A stretch of 64,000 nt of DNA, taken from positions 7,583 through 71,582 of the forward strand of contig JYIP02000002.1 of assembly GCA_001051155.2 (NCBI GenBank). The letters run 5' to 3'. Position 1 is the first letter of the stretch. Every line of letters starts with the position of its first letter. Positions 1 to 11,978 of the stretch are shown here, in pieces. The stretch comes from Chrysoporthe austroafricana. Its lineage: Eukaryota > Ascomycota > Sordariomycetes > Diaporthales > Cryphonectriaceae. Below the pieces are notes generated by a model. The model searched no databases, was not told the DNA's origin, and saw nothing but the letters and a program-made list of their open reading frames with translations. Made by a program: the position numbers and the translations under genes.

Positions 1-480
1 CTTATTTTGCTTATTATTAATTTTGCTTTTTATTTATTATTTATTTTGCTTATTATTTATTTTGCTTGCTATTTATTTTATTTCTTGCTTATTTTGCTTA
101 TTATTTGCTTTGCTTATTATTTGCTTTATTTATTATTTATTTTATTTAATATTTGCTTTGCTTATTATTTATTTTATTTATTATTTTCTATTTATTATAT
201 ANTTGCTATTTGCTTTGCTTATTATTTGCTTTATTTATTATTTATTTTATTTAATATTTGCTTTGCTTATTATTTATTTTATTTATTATTTTCTATTTAT
301 TATATATTATATAATATTTATTTTACTTATTATTATTTATTATTTATTATTTAATATTTATTTTGCTTATTACTTATTTTATTTACTTTTTACTTTATTT
401 ATTATTTCTTTTATTTATTATAATAATAAATAAAATAAATAATAAATGAAATGAACGATAAACGAAATAAATAAATATAA
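1..480. repeat. Low-complexity T-rich sequence
   Basis: Built almost only from TTTATTT, TTATTATT and TTTGCTTA words. Open frames here are Leu/Ile/Tyr/Phe strings produced by the composition and are not genes. It contains one N at 202 within a duplicated stretch. No promoter, RNA or coding signal is seen. Confidence 0.8.
103..306. repeat. ~99-bp direct duplication around a single N
   Basis: Bases 103-201 recur at 208-306 at an offset of 105, with the single N (202) between them. A one-base gap flanked by the same sequence on both sides is most simply two overlapping contig ends joined without merging, so this is probably an assembly artefact. Confidence 0.7.
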
Positions 481-520
481 TATTATATATTAATTTTTAC
501 TTTTTGCTTATTTATTTAAA

Positions 521-1026
521 GATTAACTATATTCGAAATAAATATTTATAATATACGGAAAAAAGAATTTGAAAGAATAACAAGTTTTAGCTTTTTCTCT
601 TACTTATCTTACTAATTTATTTTCTAATTAGAAATGCGGGCGGGTTAGAGGTAATATAGAAAGTTCTTTAATCTATTAATTACCTAATCAGAGCTCCGAA
701 TTAGGACTAATATAAAACCCGTTTCGTTTTGATTGGTTATTTCAAAAAATAGGGCTTGCCCTATTAATTTTCTGGGTAAAAATTTAAGGTTTGCAATTGC
801 GATCCTTTTAAACGTTATACAGTTCTTATATTTAGATATATTATAGATTATATTGGATAGATAAGAGATCGAATTGAAGCAATATAAATACTTTGAAAAA
901 CGGATTGAATATAGTTTGTATAATTTTAAAACGATCCTTTACTCCCGGTTTTTACTAGTGCTAAATTTTTACCTATACAAAAAAATTATCCTTTACCTTA
1001 CGGATATTTTTACTTAAGGATAGAGT
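521..1026. repeat. Left 506-bp direct repeat (LTR-like, element E)
   Basis: Matches 11,473-11,978 along its whole length at a constant offset of 10,952, with scattered C/T and G/A differences. Homology starts at GATTARCTAT and stops after GATAGAGT in both copies. Equal length and direct orientation fit a pair of LTRs, but the ends are not TG...CA, no target-site duplication is apparent, and the flanks differ. It could also be a dispersed subrepeat. Confidence 0.6.
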
Positions 1027-1039
1027 TAAGGTTAATTAT

Positions 1040-1143
1040 TTATATAGAATTCTGAATTCCGATTAATATAAACCCCTTTTCGTTTTAATTGGTTATTTCA
1101 AAAAGCAAGGCTTGCCCTATTAATTTCTAAATGAAAATTTAAA
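1040..1143. repeat. Partial third copy of the 506-bp repeat
   Basis: A ~100-bp stretch repeats an internal part of 521-1026 (the segment with the TTCGTTTTRATTGGTTATTT word and the following TTGCCCTATTAAT word, about 690-790). It lies directly downstream of the left repeat and has diverged by transitions. Confidence 0.6.
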
Positions 1144-1366
1144 GATTAATATTAGTATAGCTTTTATTATAACTTTAAAAATAATTATAAAATAGCTATC
1201 GTTCTTTACGATTTTTCTAATCGTATATACGGATTCGTATTTGCTATACGAATGNGATTAATATTAATATAGCTTTTATTATAACTTTAAAAATAATTAT
1301 AAAATAGCTATCGTTCTTTACGATTTTTCTAATCGTATATACGGATTCGTATTTGCTATACGAATG
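1144..1366. repeat. 111-bp direct duplication around a single N
   Basis: 1144-1254 and 1256-1366 are the same 111 bp apart from about one G/A difference, separated only by an N at 1255. As at position 202, this looks like two unmerged overlapping contig ends rather than biology. Confidence 0.75.
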
Positions 1367-2849
1367 CTTTATTAAGTTTGGAATAATTAAAGAGAAATAT
1401 TTTATAATTAATATAATAGCATTTAAATAATTATATAAATAGCGCGAGATTATAAAAATATAATAGATTAATAATAACGATAATTTAGCCAATATTTTTA
1501 TTAAAGTAATATTAAATAGAATATTAAAACGCTTTATTAATAATAATTAGCTTATAATTTATATAAAAAGATTCGTAAATAAGCTATAAAAAGGAAAAGA
1601 AAAAGCATTATAAGAAAAGAAAAAACTGCTAATATAAAATAGCTAATATAAAATAGCTAAAGCTATTTATTCTAGCATATAAAGATAAGCTAAAATATAG
1701 CCCGTATATTAAAGCAAAAGCTATTTCTATATTTTAGCTATTGCTTATAGCTTTCTTTTTTTTCTTCCTTTTAAAGAGATATAATAATAAATAATAAATC
1801 AAACCCAATTATTACGTACGTAATTAAGCCTAATTAATAAAAACCGAAAAAAAAAAAATGCAATTTTCATTCTCTATTATTCTTTATTTCGTATTATGAA
1901 ATATCCTTTTCCCGGCCCAAAAATTTAGCTAAAGCTATCTTTTCCGCTATATATTAGCTATTATATCCTTCTTTGCTTTAATATTAATTTGCAATTCGAG
2001 AATTATTATCTTATTAAATTCGAATTCCGAAAGAGATATACTTAGCAGCTTAAAGCCAAACTAATAGAAAAGCCAATTAGTTTTTATTCGTATAAAAGCG
2101 AACTTATATTAATATTTATAAGCGCTTTAGCTTTATAAACAATTGAGTATATTCTATATATTTTAAATATATATTAGCTAGTTTCGATATGCTAAATGCA
2201 ATTAGTATAAGCGCTATTTTGAATTTAGAGAATAGAATAGCATTTAAAAAAGGGAATTATTATATAAGCAGTATTTCCGTTACTGAATTAGCGCATATAG
2301 CTTGCAGCCCTTTGCGAATAGCAATTGTATAAATTTCGGTTTCGAAAGCCAAAAAGAATAACGATTAGAGCCAATATTTATCAAGTATCGGTATTATGCC
2401 TTAAGAAAGCAAGATATTTGCCGAAAAGCCGAAAGCTAGAAAATTTAACGAAAATAAAGTTTGGCTAAATCTTTTAGAATTATATTATATATAATATTCA
2501 GAAGCTTTTTTCTTGCGCAAGTAAAAGCTGGCCGAAAGCATTTCCGATTGCTTTTATTAATTTTTCTTTTATATTCAGAATCCAAATGCCATATAGCTTT
2601 CCGGCAAAGCCCTATAGCGTATAAAATTGGAAAAGGTTATGCAATTCTTTATGCTTATTGCAATATTGGGTATAGCTAGGCTAAAATATTGCTTTAAAAA
2701 GAGTAATCCGATTCTATATAAGCGGAAAGGCAATAAGGCGGGGCGAAATGAAAACAGGCTTGCTAGCGCTAGCCATTGTAAGCGATAAATGCTAGGGCTT
2801 TCGAAAGGAAATTTTGAAAAGCAAGCAGCAAGTAATCGGTTTGCAAGCG
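1367..2849. other. AT-rich sequence, no recognisable gene
   Basis: Stop-rich in all frames with a RIP-like composition. Short frames at 2461-2679 (plus) and 2575-2859 (minus) overlap each other and show no domain. It probably belongs to the interior of putative element E. Confidence 0.5.
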
Positions 2850-4100
2850 AAATAAGCATTTCTGGGCTCTAATTAAAGCTATTACGTAATGCTAACAGCT
2901 AGGCAAGAGCCAGGAAGCAAATGCCTAGAAATTTATTAGCATAATGGCAGGATATAATAACGGACTTTCTTGCATATCGTAAAGAGCTTTAGCAAGGGGT
3001 TTCTAAGGAAGGAAATGGCTTATTAGCAAGATAAGCATTTCTGAGCTCTGATTAAGGCCGTAATATTAGCAGCTAGGCGAAAGCCAGGAAGCAAGTGCTT
3101 AGAAACTTATTAGCATAATAGCAGGATATAATAACGAATCCTCTTGTATATTGCAAAAAGCTTTAATAAAGGGGTTTTGGGAAAAGAAGTAGTTTACTAA
3201 TAAAATAAGCATTTCTAAATTCTAATTAAAGCTATTATATAATGCTAGCAATTAAGCAAGGGCTAAGGAATAAGTATTTGGAAACTTATTAGCGTAATAG
3301 CAAGACTTGATAACGAATTCTTTAGCAAAATTTTAAGGATTTTAGCAAAGGATTTTAGCAAAAGGGTTTTGGGAAAGGAAATAGCTTATTAGCAAAAAGA
3401 GCATTTCTAAGCTTTAATTAGAGCCGTTATATAATGCTAGCAGCTAGGCAAGAGCTAAAGAACAAGTATTTGAAAATTTGTTAGCAAAACGGCAAGATAT
3501 AATAACGGACCGTATTGCGTATCGCAAAGGATTTTGGTAAAGGGGTTTTGAAAAAGGAAATGGCTTACTGGCAAGATAAGCATTTCTAAGCTTTAATTAA
3601 AGCCGTTACGTAATGCTAGCAATTAGGCAAGAGCTAAAGAGCAAATGCTTAGAAATTTATTAGCGAAATAGCAAGATATAATAACGAACTTTCCAATAGA
3701 TTGCTAAGGATTTTAGCAAAGGGATTTTGGAAAAGCAAGTAATTTACTAGCGATATAAGCATTTCTGGGTTCTGATTAGAGCCGTTATGCAATGCTAGCA
3801 ATTAAGCAGAATATAAAAAGGTAATAGCAAAAACTTTAAAAGCAAGTTAGCGGGATAGGATAAAGGATTTAAGTTTTGAAAAAGGGGAGGAAGCAGGGAT
3901 TTTGGGAAAGCATGCAGTTAATAAGCGGCATACCGTAAAAAAAAAAATAGCCTTAGCTTTTAATTAGCCTAGCTTTGCAATTCTAGTAGCTAAGCAGAAT
4001 ATGAAAAAGTAATAGCAAAAACTCTAAGGGTAAATTAGCGGAATAAGATAAGGAAGCTCGTTAGCAAGCTAGCGAAAAGTAAAAAGGAAATATCCTAACA
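2850..4100. repeat. ~180-bp tandem array, six to seven copies
   Basis: The word ATAAGCATTTCT (or AGAGCATTTCT) followed by a GCTCTAATTA-like stretch recurs at about 2851, 3031, 3206, 3398, 3575 and 3756. Each copy is followed by AGCARYTAGGCAAGAGC-like and GCAAGATATAATAACG-like blocks, then a GGGTTTTGG-like block. The period is about 175-190 bp. A degenerate seventh unit runs to about 4100. Copies differ mainly by transitions, as expected for a duplicated sequence exposed to RIP. Confidence 0.75.
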
Positions 4101-6887
4101 AGTTTGCAAGACTTAAAAAAGAAGCTTTTTGCAAATAAGCAAGAAATAAAAATAAAAGGCTTAAATGCTTAGTAGCAAACAAGTTATTATAAACTAATTT
4201 ATTATATACGAATAATTAATTCGTTCCGATTCGAATCTATAAATAATTCTTGCTATTAATAATTTGCTTATACTTATAAATTACTCGACTTTACGGTTCG
4301 AAATTGCAATATGCTGTTTAAATGCAATAATATAAATATTTATTATCGCTAACCTTTTAGATCTTTTCCTAACTTTCTCTGAAAATTAAAACTAATCCGG
4401 CTTGCAATATATATTTTACCGATTATTAGCTTTGCCCTTACTCGCATTCTTTCTTTATATTTAGCTGCTGCTTTAATAAAGAATTCCAAACTTAGTTTGC
4501 TTGCTTTTCTTTTCTCTTTTCGTATTATAGCTATTAGCAATCGGAACCCAAAATATCGGATAGCAAAAGAAAAAAGCCTGCTAATCTTGCGAATATCTTA
4601 ATACTGTCTTTCAAAAAAATCCGGGCAAAGCTGCTTGGCAATTTAGAGATTCCTTGCTTTGCTCGTTTCGATATAACCCCTCTTTAACGTATTAACCTTT
4701 TCCAAGCAGCAGCGGATAAGATTTACGAGATATTAAACGAAATAAGATAATAATGCTTTATAATACTAATTAAAAAAGCCCGATCAGTTTCCCAAATGCT
4801 TAGCTTAACAAAATATATAGCCTTATTTTAATAATATTCCTATACGGCTTTTAATCTAAGCCGGATTATTATGAATTCGGTTAGTAATAATTATTTTCCG
4901 ATTAATCCGAAAATATTAGCAAACTATTCAGATTATTTCGATTTGGAATTACTTAATTCCCCGCTAATTAATGCAATTGCTATATTCCGTTATTTTTTCC
5001 TTAATATTACTTTTCATTCGTAGCTATATAATAATCCAAATTAGCTTTTCGATTAAATTACGTTTAGTAAAATCTATTGGATTTATATTATATTTGCGCT
5101 TTATAATATCGAAGCCTTTATTTTATAGCGCGAATAGATTACGGATACGGCTTTAATAGATTTAATCCGATAGCAGCTTATAAATTTAACCCGCTAAATT
5201 TGAATACCGAATTGGGTTTTTAATCTTAAAAGCTATTCTATTCTATATTTTCGAAATAAATACAGGCTTGAAATGCGCTAAACGATTTTCCTTTATATTT
5301 GCTCGCATTATTAATTTATAACTATATACAATTACTATTATTATGCTATTTAAATATTCGATTCCCTATTAGCTAGCGGGAATAAGCTTTAGCAAATTAT
5401 TATAAAGCTTATCGAATAGTACTTAATAGCGATAAATAAGCTGCCGGCTAATAAAGCTTTAGATTATTGCTATATATTTACTTTTTTTTAGGAAAACGGA
5501 TAGAATTACGGCTTGCATATAGCGAATAACTTGCGGTTTTTTTTCCGGAAACCCGAAAAGCAGCATAGCAAGGAATTTATAGACTAGCAGCAATTTACTT
5601 TATATACGGGTACGAATAATAAGCTGCTGCTTTAACGCTATATCAAAAAGGCATTTCTGGTTGCTATTTGCTTTAAGCTTAGCATGCTCGGAAAGATCTT
5701 GCAAGCAAACGAATTCTTTATAAAAATTCTGGATAACTAGCAGCGCGATAGCAAGAAGAACTTAGCCAATATATAGCTTTCGGATCGGGCGAAAAATGCT
5801 TAAATCGACTTAATAAATATACGGCTAACGAATCCGGGAATTATAGAATTCAATCCGTAAATAGCCGATCGAATTCGCAGCTCGTTCCCGCTTATGCTAG
5901 CCTAGCTTGCTATAGCAAAATAGCGAATCCTTTTGCTAATTTTAATATTCGAAACCGGAAGCTTTTGCTTGCAATTGCTAAAAGCGATAATAGATATCGA
6001 AAAATATCCTAGCTTTGGAAAGGGTATAATATAAGTCGAAATTTCGAGAAAAGGCTATATAGCTATTTTGCTTTCGAATCCTCCCCCCTTTACGCTTATT
6101 GCTAAAGCTTTTGCCGAGCCCGGAATGTCTAATTAACCTTTGCCCGTTTATAGTATACCGCTTGCAAGCTCGGTATGCATTTCTTTGCGAAATTCTATAC
6201 GGGGTTCGCTATAAGAGTTTTTAATAAATTTCGAAATTATGCCCAATATCGATATTCTAATTGCTAGGCCTAATTTATCGAAATAGCCCAAAAGGCTGCC
6301 GTAAGCTTTAAGCAGCAAAGATATCGCCTAGCGGGCAATAGCGAAATCGATATTCCAGATAAGTTTTAGCAATACGCTACTATCGAAATCGGTAAATACG
6401 GGTAGCAATATATCGATAGCAAGCAGAACTTCGATCGAAATCCGAAAGTTAGTATTGGGACGAGCTTTTCGCTCGCTATTCCTTATATTAGCTTCAAACC
6501 CGTTTTGCCAGCCAATACCGATATAAGAGCCCGATTTTGAAAGATAGCAAGCAGTATTGAATAGGCTAGCAGGAAGAATAAATAATGCTTTATAACAAAA
6601 ACAAAAGGCTAAAATACGGGAATAAAAAGCGGATATACGGGAAGGCAAAAAGCCTGCTTAAATATTAAGAAACTGGTTATAAAGCCGGAAGGAAAATATT
6701 AAGGCAGTAGTAAATATAGCAAGCTTAATAGATTAAGAAGCCGAAAGTTAGCAAATAGGCTTGCGCTGCATTTTTGCTATTTGTTTTAAGTTTAATAGTT
6801 TTTTATAGAAATTCGTTATGCTATATCTTTAATTAAGCTTTCCTGGACCTGGCTTGCTATAGAAATCGATTTATTTCTTCTTTCCGA
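4101..6887. other. AT-rich, RIP-like sequence with unidentified ORF relics
   Basis: Frames of 60-107 codons occur on both strands (for example 4349-4540 minus, 4971-5156 plus, 6328-6648 minus), but I recognise no family. The 5,880-6,650 stretch reads somewhat protein-like on either strand. It is probably a decayed mobile element interior; nothing firmer is supported. Confidence 0.4.
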
Positions 6888-6901
6888 TTTTTTTTTTTTT
6901 T

Positions 6902-6933
<32 letters not shown>

Positions 6934-6978
6934 TTTTTTATTTTTTTTTTTTTTTTTTTTTTCTTTTCCTTTCTTCTT
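6888..6978. repeat. 91-nt polypyrimidine (T-rich) tract
   Basis: Nearly pure T with a few C and one A at 6940, followed by mixed CT sequence. It could be the poly(A) tail of a minus-strand retroposon or an expanded homopolymer. No LINE coding sequence was recognised beside it. Confidence 0.7.
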
Positions 6979-9900
6979 GTCTTATAAGCTGCCGAATTAA
7001 GCTTTATCTTCTTTCTGCTAGCATGCGGTTAACCGCTTCTATTATTTCGAGAAAAGCTTAATATAAGTTATTCGTTTCAATATTAAGCTATTTATAGCGC
7101 TAGCTTAGCTATATATAAATAGCGCCTTGCCTTTAGCTTAATAGCCTATCCTATTCGAGAAACGATAAAATAAATGCCGAAATCTCGTAAGTATAAAGTG
7201 CTTAAAGGCCCGCAAAGATAAACTTAATTAAGCCGGAATATTAGTATATCTTGCCGGCTTTACGGCAATACGACTTCTAATCCGATAGTATAATCGCTTA
7301 CAATTCGCAAAACGTTTGCAGAATCTCGTATTAGAAATATCCCGAATATAGCGCTAGGCCTTTTTTCGCAAAAACAATTTCCTGTAATTCCTTTTGTTTC
7401 CTTTCGATTTCGTACTAAGCCGGATTTTGCCAGGACGGGCAATTTGCTTTCGTATATAGAGCGGCTATATTTTTTCGCCTTTTGCCTTTATAAAAAATAT
7501 AGGCCCCGGCTTATATTTCGAGCTGCTGGATAAAAGTATCGGCCGTTTGGGCTTTTTCTTAAATATCTCTAGCTATTTCTTTTTACGCCCAATCGGTCTT
7601 CCGTTATATTTGGTTAAAAAGCTCCTAGCTAATACTCTAATTTGCTTTATACTTGCCTTATTGCAAAATCTTTATTTCGTATAAATTGCAAGCTGCTTTG
7701 CTATTTATATATTGTATCCGGATTATATGCTTATCGAAAATTTGATTAAAGATAATATAGCAGTATTCCTTTTCTTGCAAAAACTAATTAATTTCGTTAT
7801 TAGCATTCTTAATAGCCCAGCCGTTTTAGAAAAGAAAAGTAATATTATTATTTTTATCTCGGTTTGCTTATCCGCTTTCCTAGGCGTAATCTCGTAATTA
7901 TTTTAGCAATTCGGTATAAATAATTATATAAATTATAAGAATATCGAAACCTATTCCTAATGCGTTAATAGCTATAATAATACGCTTATTTTCTATTCAT
8001 TTTTAGATAATAGCAAGCTTGCTAGATATATTAGCTATTTTGTTATAATATATCTCGCAGCCCAAAGCGGTTCCGAACCTTTTAATATATTAAATAGTTT
8101 TGCTATAAATAATCGCTTTGCTTTCGTCCTAATGCGTTAGGATTAGCGCAATTGCTTTATAAATAAAAGTTTCGATCTGATTAAACGCAATTTTATATAC
8201 CCGATAGCTAATATTCTTTCGAATTATAGCTATCCGGAAAATAATAAGGCAAGAAATCTGTATTATATAGAAAAACGAAAGTTCGTTTCGAAAAAGCAGC
8301 ATAGCTATCAAAAAAATATACTATACGCTATAAGCTGCAATAATCGCCTTAAGCTCTTATATTTTAAGCCGAAAGCCGTTTTTAATATCGAAAGAAATAT
8401 AATATTCGTCTATAATTACTCAATCCAATTGCTTGCGAATCCGGAACCGGTCGATAAAAGTACGAAATTGCTATATAATAGCAAATTCAAGTATAACAAA
8501 AATAATAATTGCAATACGGTTAATTGCAAATCCGGCCTAAATATGCATATCGATTTAATATGCCTAGCATTTTCGGATTAAGTTGCCTTATAATGCAATA
8601 ATCGGAAGAATAATAATCGAAATGCTTTAAAGCAAGTAATAAGCCGGGAATAAGAAAGAAAAAGCTTTTCCGCTACTAATCCTAGCAATTTGCAAGATAG
8701 GCATTTCGTTTCGTATAATCGCCCTAAATATAGCTTTTTAGCCGTTTTGGAAATATGCTTATTCCTTTATTATTTGCCGTAACTGGCTGGGAAGGTCGGT
8801 TTTGTAAAGCTGCCGGAAGCGCTATAGCCGGCTTTGCTTGAATTCTCTTTTAAAAATCTCTCTTTTCCGCTTGGAAAGAACTTAATGGCTATAAGAATTT
8901 CAGAAATCGAGAAAGCAATATTATTAAGTATTAGCTATTCGAAATTAATCTTTTCGGAAAGCGAATTCGAACCGTCCTTACTATAGCTCTCTTCCGTATA
9001 CTATATAAGCTATTGCAATATTATGCCCGGCTTATAAATCCAAAATATAATTTGCTTCTTTATTATTAGTCAAATCGTTTTCGCTATTTTCTTATTATTT
9101 CTACTTGCAATTGCTATAGCCTTTTTCTCAATACTAGCAAGCAATAGCAATCGCTATATACTGCTAAGTACTAATAGTAATTTTGGAACTTAATAGCTAT
9201 AGCGTATACTGCTAGAAAAGGCGCTATATCCGATCCGAAAGTTACGGCTGCGTATTTCGAATTGCTTATTCCGAATCCAGCTTTTCTTCCTATTATGCCG
9301 ATATTAAGACGGATTCGGCCTAGAAAAACGGATTTCGCGCCTAGCCAGCGCTTAGAAGCCTTTCGATTTGCTATTAGAAAAGAAAAGCGAGCCAGAAATA
9401 TTAAATAATAAAAGCCCCGATTTCGCATAGCAAATAACAGTAAATAATCTTAAGCTATATTATTGCCCGGTACCTTTTATAATATAAAATTATAAAACAA
9501 ATAAGCTTGCTATAAATAAAAAGATTACAGATATTTCTATATGCTAAGTTTTCTAATCGGAAGGTTAAAATCTTAAGGGTCCGTACCGGCTGCCTTCCGG
9601 TAAGGTATATTATAATTAGGATTTGCTTACGGAATTTCTTTGCTCAGTAGCGGAATTAGCAGAAAGCATAAATCCGGATTTATTATAAGCCTTGCTCGAA
9701 CTAACGAATATATAATTCTGTACGGGCAAGAATATAATATAATAGCTATTCTTGGCAATTAAGAAGCTATTGGTTTCGATAATCGGTAAGGAACGAATAG
9801 CCGATCTGGTTTTCGTAATAATTATTTTCGATCGAAAGCTAATCGATAAGCGGCAAGATATTCAAGTCCGGAATTTCGAGCATTTCGGCAAAGCTTTGCT

Positions 9901-11472
9901 ATACTAAGCTCAATAGGCTATAAGCTATATCGAAAATCTGAATAAACGAAATTTGTATATTATAGTAAAGAATCCGATTTCTTTGCTATTCGATCCTGCT
10001 TTATATTGCAAACGTATACTGGATCTTTAAATTATATAAGCATGCTTTATAAATTCAATCGAGCGGCATTAGTTTAATTTTAAGGCTAATAATTATTATA
10101 TACTGATAGACTTTAGCTTAAACAATTTCGAAAAGCTTATAATACTGCTTTTTTGCTTATTATTCGGAAATTGCTATGCCAATTTCGGCTCGTTTTATTG
10201 CAATCTCGTTTTCGCATTCGAAATAATTTTGCGAAATAACGAGCATTCGGGTTATTTTAATTATAGCAAAATAAGTATTAATATAATCGAATAGCATTGC
10301 TTAGCCGCTATCGTCTCGGATGCCAAAAACGGCTAGAGCGTTTAAAAAAGCGCTATAATATTTAGTATCCTGAAATGGATAATCGAGAAGCTAAATCGTA
10401 AAATCCAAATAAGCCCGATTATATTGCAATAGAATATCCATATACGAGCATACCGAAATGCTTTCAGCCTAATATAAAAGCTATTAATATAAATAGCTTT
10501 ATACGATTATTAATCGATATTCTAGCCGCTAATTAGATAGGATAGCCTGGGTTCGTACGATATAGCTAATAATCTAATACTAAATATTCAAATATTGCTC
10601 TTACGAACTGGGCTCGAACCGGCTATCGAACGGCTGCTTAAATTTCGTATGCTTATTTTTCCGATTAATTTCAAAAAGGATAGAATAGCTAATAATAATA
10701 GCGATCGCTATATTTCGTACTTGCTAAGCATTTCGCTAAAAGCTATCCTATATAGCTTGCAAGACTGGCTTATTTTCCCGGATCGGTATAACGAAATCTT
10801 TAATTCTAATTAAATCGAAACTTTATAAATAAGCAGCCTAACTTACCTTGCAAAGCTATAAATTGGGCTTTAGCTGCTTATCCCTTTCCTGGATTTGCCT
10901 ATTTATCTAATCGGTAAATATTTATTATATTCGGCGAAAAGATGCGATAATTTGCTATTTCGGAAATTCCTCGCTATTATACTCGTTTTCTGCAATACTG
11001 CTCTGCTATTCTATTTCGAATTATTTGCTAGCCTGCTAGCTCGGAAAGAGCTATTAATAGCGTATTTGCATTTGCTAAAAAACTAAGAGAATAGCTTTAT
11101 AAGCAAATAAATAGCCATTTGTACAGGAATTAACCCATTTGTACGAAATGCGATAATAGTCTCGCATTTTATTATATTGCCGGCTAATAAAATAGTATTC
11201 TTGGCAAGTAAGGCCGTTTGTCTAGACATTACCGAAAAACGAAATAGAATTGCTTAACGGATCTGGAAATCGGAAATCTTACAAATTTTATTGCGTACGA
11301 TAAATGCTAAGCAAGCTTTGAATAATACGGGCAATAGATTATTGCTATTTTTTTGGCATTCGGTAGCATAAAATAGCTAGATACGCTAGAATTTCGTCTG
11401 CTAGAATGCTGAAATAGCATTCTTTATATATTATAATATGTAATTAAGGATAAAAAACGAATAGATAAATTT
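6979..11472. other. AT-rich, RIP-like sequence, no recognisable gene
   Basis: Interior of putative element E up to its right repeat. Only short stop-bounded frames are seen (7260-7442 minus, 7712-7897 plus, 8129-8311 minus, 9171-9428 minus, 10,595-10,813 plus, 10,895-11,086 plus), none with a recognisable domain. One tRNA-like motif lies at 10,597-10,625. Confidence 0.45.
10597..10625 (-). other. tRNA T-arm-like motif
   Basis: On the minus strand this reads GGTTCGAGCCCAG followed by TTCGTAAGAG, resembling a tRNA T-loop plus acceptor 3' strand. The plus-strand frame over it gives the RTGLEPA peptide typical of translated tRNA T-arms. No complete cloverleaf is visible on its 5' side, so a tRNA remnant or a displaced primer-binding site is more likely than a functional tRNA. 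Confidence 0.3.
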
Positions 11473-11978
11473 GATTAGCTATATTCGAAATGGATATTTA
11501 CGATATACGGAAAGAAGGGTTTGAAAGGATAGCAAGTTTTAGCTTTTTCTTCTATTTATCTTATTAATCTATCTTCTGATTAGAAATGCGGGCGGGTTAA
11601 GGGTAATATAGAAAGTTCTTTAATCTATTAATTATTTAATTAGAGTTCCGAATTAGGATTAGTATAAAACCCGTTTCGTTTTGATTGGTTATTTCAAAAA
11701 GTAAAGCTTGCCTTATTAATCTTCTGGGTAAAAACTTAGGGTTTGCAATTGCGATCCTTTTAAACGTTATACAGTTCTTATATTTAGATATATTATAGAT
11801 TATATTGGATAGATAAAAGATCGAATTGAAGCAATGCAAATACTTTGAAAAACGGGTTAAGTATAGTTTATACAATTTTAAACCGATCCTTTACCCTCGG
11901 TTTTTACTAGCGCCAAATTTTTGCCTATATAAAAAAACTGTCCTTTACTTTAAAGATACTTTTATTTAAAGATAGAGT
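11473..11978. repeat. Right 506-bp direct repeat (LTR-like, element E)
   Basis: Partner of 521-1026, same length and orientation. It is followed at once by the gag fragment of element D. The two repeats enclose 10,446 bp without a recognised gene. Confidence 0.6.

Noticed and set aside
7..433. Two long overlapping plus-strand frames rich in Leu, Ile, Tyr and Phe
   Set aside because: Produced by the T-rich low-complexity sequence and spanning an N; no gene content.
10595..10813. Plus-strand frame with RTGLEPA peptide as a protein gene
   Set aside because: This peptide is a well-known false translation of tRNA T-arm sequence; the rest shows no domain.
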